Source of the DNA: UBA1205 sp045534635
GTDB taxonomy: Bacteria; Bacteroidota; Bacteroidia; Bacteroidales; WCHB1-69
Length of the DNA stretch: 64,000 nt
Assembly (NCBI GenBank): GCA_045534635.1
Contig: JAZSKB010000039.1
Span: 1 to 64,000, forward strand
Direction: 5' to 3'
Shown here in pieces: positions 57,724 to 64,000 of this stretch (position 1 is its first letter; each line of letters begins with the position of its first letter). The translations under genes were made by a program, and so were the position numbers. The notes under the pieces were generated by a model that was given only the letters and a program-made list of their open reading frames with translations, had not been told where the DNA came from and made no database searches.

Positions 57724-59595
57724 TTATTTCATCATATCCATACTTCGTTGAATAAAAGCAGCCAATGCTTCACCTTGTAACATTTGTTGAGCGAGCAAAG
57801 CAAGGTCGAACATTTGTCGGAAAATATTTTCTTTTTTTGCTTTGTCTTCTTCATTCAACAAATTAATTATCAATGGATTATTTGTATTAATTACAAAATT
57901 ACTTTTTTGTAATTCGTTATTCATAAAATTAGCATTGTTAGACATTTTTTGCATATCTGCCCAACGACGCATAAATTCAGGCTTCACAATTGTCATAGGG
58001 GCATCGTCTTCGCTAAGATTTTCCAAAACAAGCGTAAATTTATCATCACCTATCATTTCTTGAGCAAAAGATTTTAAATTTTCTTCTTCTTCCTTTGTCA
58101 ATTTTGATGGTAAAAGCTCATCTTTTGCAATCAATTTATCAATAACATCAGCGTCAACACGGGTAAAAGATACTTTTTCCAACTTTTGTTCCAACAAATT
58201 CACAAAATGCATATCTAAAATCCCGTCCATTAGTAAAACATTGTATCCGTGAGCTTTTGCATTCTGAATTTGGGTATATTGTTCCTCATTGTTGCTTGCA
58301 TAAAGCATAACAAGTGTACCATTTTTATCTTTTTGAAGCGTTTCGATATGTTGCTTGTATTCATCAATTGTGAAATATTGATTATCAGTTGTTTTTAATA
58401 ATGAAAATTTTTGTGCTCTTTCCAAAAATTTTTCATCTGTAAGCATTCCATATTGCATAAAAACTTTCATATCGTCCCATTTTTTTTGGAAATCGTCTCT
58501 ATTATTTTTAAACATTTCCTCCAATTTGTCAGCAACTTTTTTTGTGATATGTCCAGCAATTTTTTTCACATTGCTATCACTTTGTAAATAACTACGACTT
58601 ACATTTAAAGGAATATCTGGAGAATCGATTACCCCATGCAATAACATCAAAAATTCAGGGACAACCCCTTCCAATTGGTCGGTGATATATACTTGGTTAC
58701 AATACAGTTGAATTTTATTTTTCTGAATATCAACTTGTTGTTTAACTTTCGGAAAAGCCAAAATACCTGTCAAATTGAAAGGATAATCTATATTGATATG
58801 AATATGAAACAAAGGTTGTTCAAAAGAATATGGATACAATTCATGGTAAAATTTATCGTAATCCTCGTTTGTCAATTCACTTGGATTTTTTTTCCATAAA
58901 GGATTAGTATTGTTGATAATACGAGGATATTCTACTTCAGATTCTTTTTCTTCACCTTCTTTTTTCTCCCATTTTTTTTCGTTACCAAAACGAATGGGGA
59001 TAGGTAAGAATTTGCAATACTTTTTCAACATTGCCAAAATACGATGTTCTTCTAAAAATTCAAGAGCATCATCTGCCAAATGAAGAATAATATCGGTTCC
59101 ACGTTCATCTTTTTCGGTTTCTTCAATAGTAAATTGAGTACTGCCATTGCAAGTCCATTTTACAGGCACTGCATCATTTTGGTAAGATTTTGTAAGAATA
59201 TCAACAGAATCTGCCACCATAAAAGCAGAATAAAAACCAAGCCCAAAATGTCCTATCAATGTAGAAGCATCAACACCTTTGTATTTTTCCAAAAATTCGC
59301 TTGCCCCAGAAAAAGCAACATTATTGATATATTTTTCAACCTCATCGGCAGTCATACCGATACCTTTATCGGAAACTATCAACAATTTGTTGTCTTTGTC
59401 AATTTTTACTTCAATGGTTAAATCGCCTAATTCACATTTGGCTTTTCCCATACTTACCAAAGTTTGCATTTTACGAGTTGCATCTACCGCATTTGAAACC
59501 AATTCTCGCAAAAATATCTCATTATCAGAATAAAGAAACTTCTTAATTATCGGAAACATATTTTCCGTTTGCATACTGATATTACCACTCTTCAT
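57724..59595 (-). CDS. htpG: chaperone HtpG (Hsp90)
   Basis: A 623-aa ATP-dependent chaperone. The N-terminal GHKL ATPase begins MKSGNISMQTENMFPIIKKF and has ELVSNAVDAT, VSDKGIGMTADEVEKY and GHFGLGFYSAFMVAD; the middle domain contains LPLNVSRSYLQ-type sequence (DIPLNVSRSYLQSD) with the ATP-contacting Arg; the C-terminal part mediates dimers. It is slightly short but complete. A sigma-54-like site (59641-59656) lies in front of it, while no TAnnTTTG box was seen. It has no operon partner. Confidence 0.96.
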   Translation of the reverse strand: MKSGNISMQTENMFPIIKKFLYSDNEIFLRELVSNAVDATRKMQTLVSMGKAKCELGDLTIEVKIDKDNKLLIVSDKGIGMTADEVEKYINNVAFSGASEFLEKYKGVDASTLIGHFGLGFYSAFMVADSVDILTKSYQNDAVPVKWTCNGSTQFTIEETEKDERGTDIILHLADDALEFLEEHRILAMLKKYCKFLPIPIRFGNEKKWEKKEGEEKESEVEYPRIINNTNPLWKKNPSELTNEDYDKFYHELYPYSFEQPLFHIHINIDYPFNLTGILAFPKVKQQVDIQKNKIQLYCNQVYITDQLEGVVPEFLMLLHGVIDSPDIPLNVSRSYLQSDSNVKKIAGHITKKVADKLEEMFKNNRDDFQKKWDDMKVFMQYGMLTDEKFLERAQKFSLLKTTDNQYFTIDEYKQHIETLQKDKNGTLVMLYASNNEEQYTQIQNAKAHGYNVLLMDGILDMHFVNLLEQKLEKVSFTRVDADVIDKLIAKDELLPSKLTKEEEENLKSFAQEMIGDDKFTLVLENLSEDDAPMTIVKPEFMRRWADMQKMSNNANFMNNELQKSNFVINTNNPLIINLLNEEDKAKKENIFRQMFDLALLAQQMLQGEALAAFIQRSMDMMK

Positions 59596-59640
59596 ATTAT
59601 TATTTTTTTATTTAATAACTATTAATGTAAAAAATATTAC

Positions 59641-59656
59641 ATCAAAAGTTGTGCCA
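59641..59656 (-). promoter_or_regulatory. sigma-54-like promoter upstream of htpG
   Basis: TGGCACAACTTTTGAT on the minus strand aligns with the sigma-54 consensus TGGCAC-N5-TTGC at exact spacing; only the last C is replaced by A. It would place the start about 35 bases before the htpG ATG. A sigma-54 activator is encoded at 52883. Confidence 0.4.
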
Positions 59657-59743
59657 CTGCTAAAAAACTGACAAAATGACATATTTTCAAAAAAATTGCT
59701 TATAAATTCACTATTTTTTTTATAATCCTAAATAAAAAAGTGC

Positions 59744-59752
59744 TACCTTTGC
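59744..59752 (+). promoter_or_regulatory. promoter of the DUF3078 gene
   Basis: TACCTTTGC, 40 bases before the ATG at 59793. Confidence 0.6.
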
Positions 59753-59792
59753 AAGAAATAAATTTTTTATTAAAATTAAAAATTATTAGATA

Positions 59793-60815
59793 ATGAGTAA
59801 AAAGATATGGTTTTTAAATTTTATTTTTGTAGTTTTTTATAGTCAACTATCTTATTCACAAGATTTTGCAGACGCTACAAAATTAGCAAAAAATGCAGGA
59901 AAAATTGTAGAAAACAGCACAGACAATATTTGGACATTTGGTGGTAGTTTTCAAGCAATAGTAAATCAATCGTTTTCTAAAAATTGGGTAGGAGCGTCCA
60001 ACCCAACAATAGGAGGACAAGTTTTGGGGAATTTATTTCTAAAATACAATAAGAATAAATTCGCATGGGAAAATACATTAGATGTAGAATATGGCATACG
60101 ATTTACATTCAATCCCAAACCACCAAAAGGAATTGGAACAAAATATGAAAAAATGACAGATAAATTGGATTATAAAACCAAATTAGGCTTAAAAGCAGGC
60201 GGAAATTGGTATTATGGAGCAATGGTGGCGTTAAATACCCAATTGACAAATGGTTACGACCCCGACAACGACACCTTACGCACCTCTACATTTATGACCC
60301 CCGGTTATCTTACATTTTCTGTCGGTATGGATTATAAACAAAAAAAATGGTCATGGTACATTTCTCCTATCGGAGCAAAAATCATCTCAAAAACCGATAA
60401 CGATTTCTTTGATAGCGATGCTTTTGGCGTAAAAGCCGGAAAAAAATGCTACATGGCTGTTGGGGCTTCTACTCATCTTGTTTTTGCTGCTGATATTCAC
60501 AAAAAAATAAATCTTAATACCAAATTGGAACTATTCTACGACTATTTAGGAGAATACAAACAATTGAGAAATCTTGACGTTCGTTATGATATGACTTGGA
60601 TGTTTAATATCACTCAATGGTTGAGTCTTTCTATAAAAGCCTCTCTCTTGTATGATTATGATATTAAATTCAATAGTTACGATGAAAACAATAATCAAAG
60701 ACATACTATTGATGAAAGTGGCAATATTGTTCCTCTTAAAACTGACCATCTTCAATTTCAAGAAGCATTTGGTTTAACTTTGGGTTACAAATTTAAACTT
60801 CCAGAAGATAAATAA
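59793..60815 (+). CDS. DUF3078 protein
   Basis: A 340-aa exported protein (signal peptide residues 1-22, SQLSYSQ) of the DUF3078 family. WTFGGSFQAIVNQSFSKNW, then LKYNKNKFAWENTLDVEYG and DKLDYKTKLGLKAG show the family pattern. Alternating strands and a terminal aromatic segment (GLTLGYKFKLP) suggest an outer-membrane beta-barrel. The function is unknown. It has its own promoter and terminator and diverges from htpG. Confidence 0.85.
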   Translation: MSKKIWFLNFIFVVFYSQLSYSQDFADATKLAKNAGKIVENSTDNIWTFGGSFQAIVNQSFSKNWVGASNPTIGGQVLGNLFLKYNKNKFAWENTLDVEYGIRFTFNPKPPKGIGTKYEKMTDKLDYKTKLGLKAGGNWYYGAMVALNTQLTNGYDPDNDTLRTSTFMTPGYLTFSVGMDYKQKKWSWYISPIGAKIISKTDNDFFDSDAFGVKAGKKCYMAVGASTHLVFAADIHKKINLNTKLELFYDYLGEYKQLRNLDVRYDMTWMFNITQWLSLSIKASLLYDYDIKFNSYDENNNQRHTIDESGNIVPLKTDHLQFQEAFGLTLGYKFKLPEDK

Positions 60816-60860
60816 AATTTCTATTCATCTATAAAATAAATATCAATATTACAAAATAAA

Positions 60861-60897
60861 AAGCGATAATCTACGTTTAATAGTTATCGCTTTTTTT
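60861..60897 (+). terminator. terminator of the DUF3078 gene
   Basis: agcgataa (60862-60869) pairs with ttatcgct (60884-60891), extended with cta/tag after a bulge, and ends in a T run. Confidence 0.8.
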
Positions 60898-60911
60898 ACA
60901 AAATTATAAGA

Positions 60912-61700
60912 ATGAAAAAAGTTTGCATCATAATTGGCATTTTATTTTACTGTATCTTTACAGTACAAGCACAATTGCAAGAACGTGTTTCTGTAGTAGA
61001 TTCAACATCTTTGATTGTCTATTCTCAGTTTGAATTTAGTTACAATTTTCCGTTGGCAGACCTGAGAACAGATTACCATAATTTTATGTCAGTTGGTACA
61101 GGTGTTGACGTAAAAACAGATAAAAATTTTATCTTTGGATTTCATTTCAATTATCAATTTGGAGGAAAAGTCAGAGGAGAAATACTCAACGAATCGTTTA
61201 AAGAACTGATAGCCAAAGGAACAAATTATTTTATTGATCAAAAAGGCGTTGCCAATAACGAACTTTCTGTGGACTACCGCGGATTATATTTCAATTTTGT
61301 ATTTGGTAAAATATTTCCTGTATCCAAATATTATCGCAATTCTGGTATAATCGTTGAGGGAGGTATCGGCGTTTTACAACATTATATGCACATTACTAAT
61401 CCTAACAATGCCATATTATCCCTCAAAGGAGAATATAGTAAAGGATATGACAAACTGACACTCGGTTTTTCATTATATCAATTTATTGGATACCAACATA
61501 TTACAAAAAGAAATTTATTGTGTTTTTATGGTGGAATAGAATTTTCAGAGATTTTCTCCAAAAGACAAAGACAATATGATTTCAATTTGATGAAAAAAGA
61601 TGACAATTCCTATTTTGAAAGTTTTATCGGTCTTAAATTTGGTTGGATAATTCCATTATACAAACATAATCCTCATCGTATTTTTCAATCGAGATTTTAA
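60912..61700 (+). CDS. hypothetical exported beta-barrel-like protein
   Basis: A 262-aa exported protein with a signal peptide (residues 1-20, VQAQ). The rest is rich in Phe, Tyr and Gly with alternating strands (FIFGFHFNYQFGG, GLYFNFVFGKIFP, LTLGFSLYQFIGY, FIGLKFGWIIPLYK), like an outer-membrane barrel. I recognise no named family. It starts 15 bases after the DUF3078 terminator and is followed by waaA after 2 bases, so it may be co-transcribed with that gene. Confidence 0.7.
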   Translation: MKKVCIIIGILFYCIFTVQAQLQERVSVVDSTSLIVYSQFEFSYNFPLADLRTDYHNFMSVGTGVDVKTDKNFIFGFHFNYQFGGKVRGEILNESFKELIAKGTNYFIDQKGVANNELSVDYRGLYFNFVFGKIFPVSKYYRNSGIIVEGGIGVLQHYMHITNPNNAILSLKGEYSKGYDKLTLGFSLYQFIGYQHITKRNLLCFYGGIEFSEIFSKRQRQYDFNLMKKDDNSYFESFIGLKFGWIIPLYKHNPHRIFQSRF

Positions 61701-61702
61701 TA

Positions 61703-62935
61703 ATGTATTTTTTTTATAACATTTTCATTGTATTATACGCCTTAGTCGCTCGTATATTATCTTTACACAACAATAAAGCAAAATTGTGGGTAAAAGGAAG
61801 AAAATCTATTATCAAAAAAATGCAATCAACAATCATATCTAACGAAAACATTATTTGGATACATAGTTCTTCATTAGGTGAATTTGAACAAGGACGCCCA
61901 TTGATAGAACGCATAAAAAAACAACAACCTCAATATAAAATATTACTGACATTCTTTTCTCCCTCTGGATTTGAAATTAGAAAAAATTACGCATACGCAG
62001 ACTATATTTTCTATCTTCCTAACGACACACCAAAACAAGTAAAAGCATTTTTTGATATTGTTCAACCGAAAATGATATTTTTTATAAAATATGATTATTG
62101 GTTTAATTATATCCGCCAAGCACATCTTCGAAATATTCCATTTTATGTTGTTTCTTGTATTTTTCGTCCACAACAAATTTATTTTCAATGCTATGGAAAA
62201 TGGTTTTTAAAACAAATACAACAAATTACACACTTTTTTACACAAGATAAACTTTCTTTGGAATTGTTATACAAAAATGGTATCTCTCAAGCAAGCATTT
62301 GCGGTGATACTCGCTTCGACCGTGTCGCTGATATGATTAAAGGAAGCAAAAAAATAAATTCTATCTCACAATTTTGTAATCAACAACAAACCATAGTCTG
62401 CGGAAGCACTTGGAAGCCAGATGAGTACATTTTATCACAACTTTGCAGACAAACAAATTATAAATTTATTATTGCCCCTCACGAAATTGAAGAATCTCGT
62501 ATTCAAGAAGTTGAATCATTATTTTCTGAAACAACAATTATTCGCTATTCTCAAATTGAAAATAATTCAAACCTTGCATCTGCACAAGTTTTAATTATAG
62601 ATTGTATAGGTTTATTGAGTTCTTTATATCGTTATGCTACAATTTGTTACATCGGAGGCGGTTTTGGGAAAGGTATTCACAATACTTTAGAGGCTGCCAC
62701 TTACGGAAAACCTATTATATTTGGACCTAACTATCAAAAATTCAAAGAAGCAATCGATTTAATTAATTGTAAATCTGCATTCTCTGTTAAAAACATATCA
62801 GAACTTTCGATATGTTTCAATCAACTTAACAATGATAAACAATTACTGATTGAAGCAGGTGAAAATGCAAAAAATTATGTACAATCAAATACCAATGCTG
62901 TTGATAGAATTTATAAATACATTTTTTTAAACTAA
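61703..62935 (+). CDS. waaA: 3-deoxy-D-manno-octulosonic acid transferase
   Basis: A 410-aa membrane-anchored glycosyltransferase (GT30) that attaches Kdo to lipid A precursor. An N-terminal helix (~1-22) anchors it. SSSLGEFEQGRPLIE contains the catalytic Glu, YFDIVQP-like (FFDIVQPKMIFFIKYDYW, core KYDYWFNY) the acceptor side, and GGGFGKGIHNTLEAATYGKPI the nucleotide-sugar side. Length is normal. It is directly behind a barrel-like gene and is consistent with the LptE and heptose genes in the window. Confidence 0.93.
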   Translation: MYFFYNIFIVLYALVARILSLHNNKAKLWVKGRKSIIKKMQSTIISNENIIWIHSSSLGEFEQGRPLIERIKKQQPQYKILLTFFSPSGFEIRKNYAYADYIFYLPNDTPKQVKAFFDIVQPKMIFFIKYDYWFNYIRQAHLRNIPFYVVSCIFRPQQIYFQCYGKWFLKQIQQITHFFTQDKLSLELLYKNGISQASICGDTRFDRVADMIKGSKKINSISQFCNQQQTIVCGSTWKPDEYILSQLCRQTNYKFIIAPHEIEESRIQEVESLFSETTIIRYSQIENNSNLASAQVLIIDCIGLLSSLYRYATICYIGGGFGKGIHNTLEAATYGKPIIFGPNYQKFKEAIDLINCKSAFSVKNISELSICFNQLNNDKQLLIEAGENAKNYVQSNTNAVDRIYKYIFLN

Positions 62936-62968
62936 TACAACAACATTGGCAACTTAAAAAATATAAAA

Positions 62969-63490
62969 CTATTCAGACTTTATCAATTGATAAATATGAT
63001 TGTCAATCCATTGATTTTCTTTTAAAAACCAAGATTTTCTTGTAGCGGTATGCACAAAGCCAACAGATTGAAATAATCGTTGACTATCAATATTATCTTC
63101 TGTTAAATCAGCAACCAATTGACGCAAATGAAGAACAGAAAAAGCATAATCTGTCAAAAGCTGTAAGGCTTCTTTTGCAAATCCTTTTCCACGAAAAGTC
63201 TTACTAATCAAAACACCTACATTAGCACGTTGATGACGTGGAGAGAAATCAAATAAATCAATTAATCCAACTGGTTTACCATTGTTACAATCACAAATCA
63301 CCAAACGCAATTGTTTCGCTGCATAAATATCTGTATTGATTGCCTCTAAAACATATTGTTCAAGAACAAAAGCAGAATATGGCATCATAGTATCGCTAAC
63401 ACCCCAAACATCAACATCATTTTCTAATGCATACAATGTTTGCACATCATTCAATTCTAATGCTCTAAGAAAAATTTTCTTGCCTATCAT
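62969..63490 (-). CDS. GNAT N-acetyltransferase (RimJ/RimL-like)
   Basis: A 173-aa acetyltransferase of the GNAT fold. KKIFLRALELNDVQTLYALE at the N-terminus, NVGVLISKTFRGKGFAKEAL as the acetyl-CoA loop (R-G-K-G-F-A), and the final VGFVHTATRK are typical of RimJ/RimL/SpeG-type enzymes. The substrate is unknown. The frame extends to a TTG at 63505, but the ATG at 63490 overlaps the NlpC/P60 stop by four bases (ATGA) and is preferred. Confidence 0.85.
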   Translation of the reverse strand: MIGKKIFLRALELNDVQTLYALENDVDVWGVSDTMMPYSAFVLEQYVLEAINTDIYAAKQLRLVICDCNNGKPVGLIDLFDFSPRHQRANVGVLISKTFRGKGFAKEALQLLTDYAFSVLHLRQLVADLTEDNIDSQRLFQSVGFVHTATRKSWFLKENQWIDNHIYQLIKSE

Positions 63491-64000
63491 ATTCTTTTTA
63501 TACAATTCAAACGATGAGAATATTCTTCTCTTTCTTTACAAAATATACCACATTTATCCAATTTATCTATACGTACTTTTGCACTTGAATGAATAATAGT
63601 CTCATTGTCCAACATCAATCCAACATGAACAATATTTCCATTTTCATTGTGAAAAAATGCTAAATCTCCACAACGAATGTCAGCAAAATTGACATTAGTA
63701 CCACAAAGTACTTGTTTTGAAGCATCTCTTGGTAAGGCTTTTTTAGATAAAAATATTTTATAAACCATTTGCACAAAACCAGAACAATCTATACCCAAAA
63801 TTGACCTTCCTCCCCATAAATAAGGAACATTGAGAAACGATAAAGCGATTTCTTTAATCGCTTTATCGTAAACTTTATCTATTAAATACGATGTTTTGGA
63901 TTCTTTATCACTGAAATAAGATACTGTCGATACAATAGGCAATTCAAAATGTTCTTTTCCTAAACGAATCGTATGACCATCTTCACAAATAGGCAATGTC
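63487..64000 (-). CDS. NlpC/P60 (C40) cell-wall peptidase, 5' end beyond the window
   Basis: The C-terminal ~171 residues of a C40-family cysteine peptidase that cuts peptide cross-bridges in peptidoglycan. SILGIDCSGFVQMVY holds the catalytic Cys, and NIVHVGLM holds the catalytic His; IIHSSA is the third motif. The frame stays open through base 64000 (no Met start is present), so the N-terminus, often SH3-like domains, lies outside the window. It ends in an ATGA overlap with the GNAT gene. Confidence 0.88.
   Translation of the reverse strand, partial: TLPICEDGHTIRLGKEHFELPIVSTVSYFSDKESKTSYLIDKVYDKAIKEIALSFLNVPYLWGGRSILGIDCSGFVQMVYKIFLSKKALPRDASKQVLCGTNVNFADIRCGDLAFFHNENGNIVHVGLMLDNETIIHSSAKVRIDKLDKCGIFCKEREEYSHRLNCIKRI

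Noticed and set aside
1..64000. CRISPR array, prophage or insertion sequence
   Set aside because: No regularly spaced direct repeats, phage genes or transposase were seen when reading both strands.

Overview
The window is a stretch of an AT-rich chromosome (roughly one third G+C, judged by eye) from a member of the phylum Bacteroidota, most likely class Bacteroidia/order Bacteroidales. The evidence is consistent: type IX secretion component PorT and three proteins with type IX C-terminal sorting domains; -7 promoter boxes of the Bacteroidota form TAnnTTTG upstream of many genes; almost no Shine-Dalgarno sequences except in front of rpsU and hpf; and typical families such as S46 dipeptidyl-peptidase, LptE, DUF3078, DUF368 and NTP_transf_4 GlmU-like proteins. 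Genes are densely packed, with many 1-8 nt overlaps. I see no prophage, insertion sequence, CRISPR array or antiphage island; this is mainly core genome.

Layout. 1-670: gene-poor, with hairpin repeats and a C8 tract. 670-3734: DUF58 protein and S46 peptidase. 3778-11877 (minus): GlmU-like protein, Lon, a T9SS-exported subtilisin and UvrA. 12064-15195 (plus): enolase, then a PAP2-like membrane protein, an M50-like membrane metalloprotease and a SixA-like phosphatase. 15197-18663 (minus): PorT, heptose-phosphate kinase, rhodanese, a previously uncalled 51-aa membrane protein, and a glycosyltransferase. 18779-21821 (minus): RNase Y, a 6S RNA, ZapA, a coiled-coil partner and a HAD phosphatase. 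Then tRNA-Arg(CCG) and a beta-barrel protein. 22868-33538 (minus): Kdd, then a long probable operon PepP, DUF368, AroE, ThiL, lipoprotein, MeaB, Dtd, AddB-like, LEA-like lipoprotein. 33992-42005 (plus): tryptophanase, D-lysine 5,6-aminomutase (KamDE), CoA-transferase beta subunit, crotonase, 3-hydroxybutyryl-CoA dehydrogenase, butyryl-CoA dehydrogenase. 42062-48003 (plus): LuxE-like protein, zincin lipoprotein, SurA, MoxR and an HSDR_N-domain protein. 47948-59595 (minus): glycosyltransferase, SprB/CHU_C surface protein, LptE, sigma-54 activator, HPF, XerC, bS21, T9SS cargo, HtpG. 59793-62935 (plus): DUF3078 protein, barrel-like protein, WaaA. 62969-64000 (minus): GNAT and a truncated NlpC/P60 peptidase.

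How it fits together. The organism looks like an anaerobic peptide and amino-acid fermenter. Exported proteases (an S46 enzyme with the Asp/Glu-specific DPP11 signature, and a subtilisin) supply peptides. Tryptophanase degrades Trp. KamDE and Kdd are two steps of lysine fermentation; crotonase, Hbd, Bcd and the CoA-transferase subunit form the butyrate end. Kdd sits 12 kb from KamDE, and KamA, Kce, Kal, the CoA-transferase alpha subunit, thiolase and Etf are absent from the window. KamDE and the MeaB chaperone imply dependence on adenosylcobalamin. WaaA, LptE, the heptose kinase and the HAD phosphatase belong to lipopolysaccharide synthesis or export.

I found no clearly new multi-gene system. 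The most interesting new signals are small: the 51-aa membrane protein, a ~200-nt promoter-to-terminator unit with a 45-ORF next to the sigma-54 activator, a structured leader before tryptophanase, a promoter-bearing hairpin before xerC, a sigma-54-like site before htpG, and an orphan LuxE-like/zincin pair.
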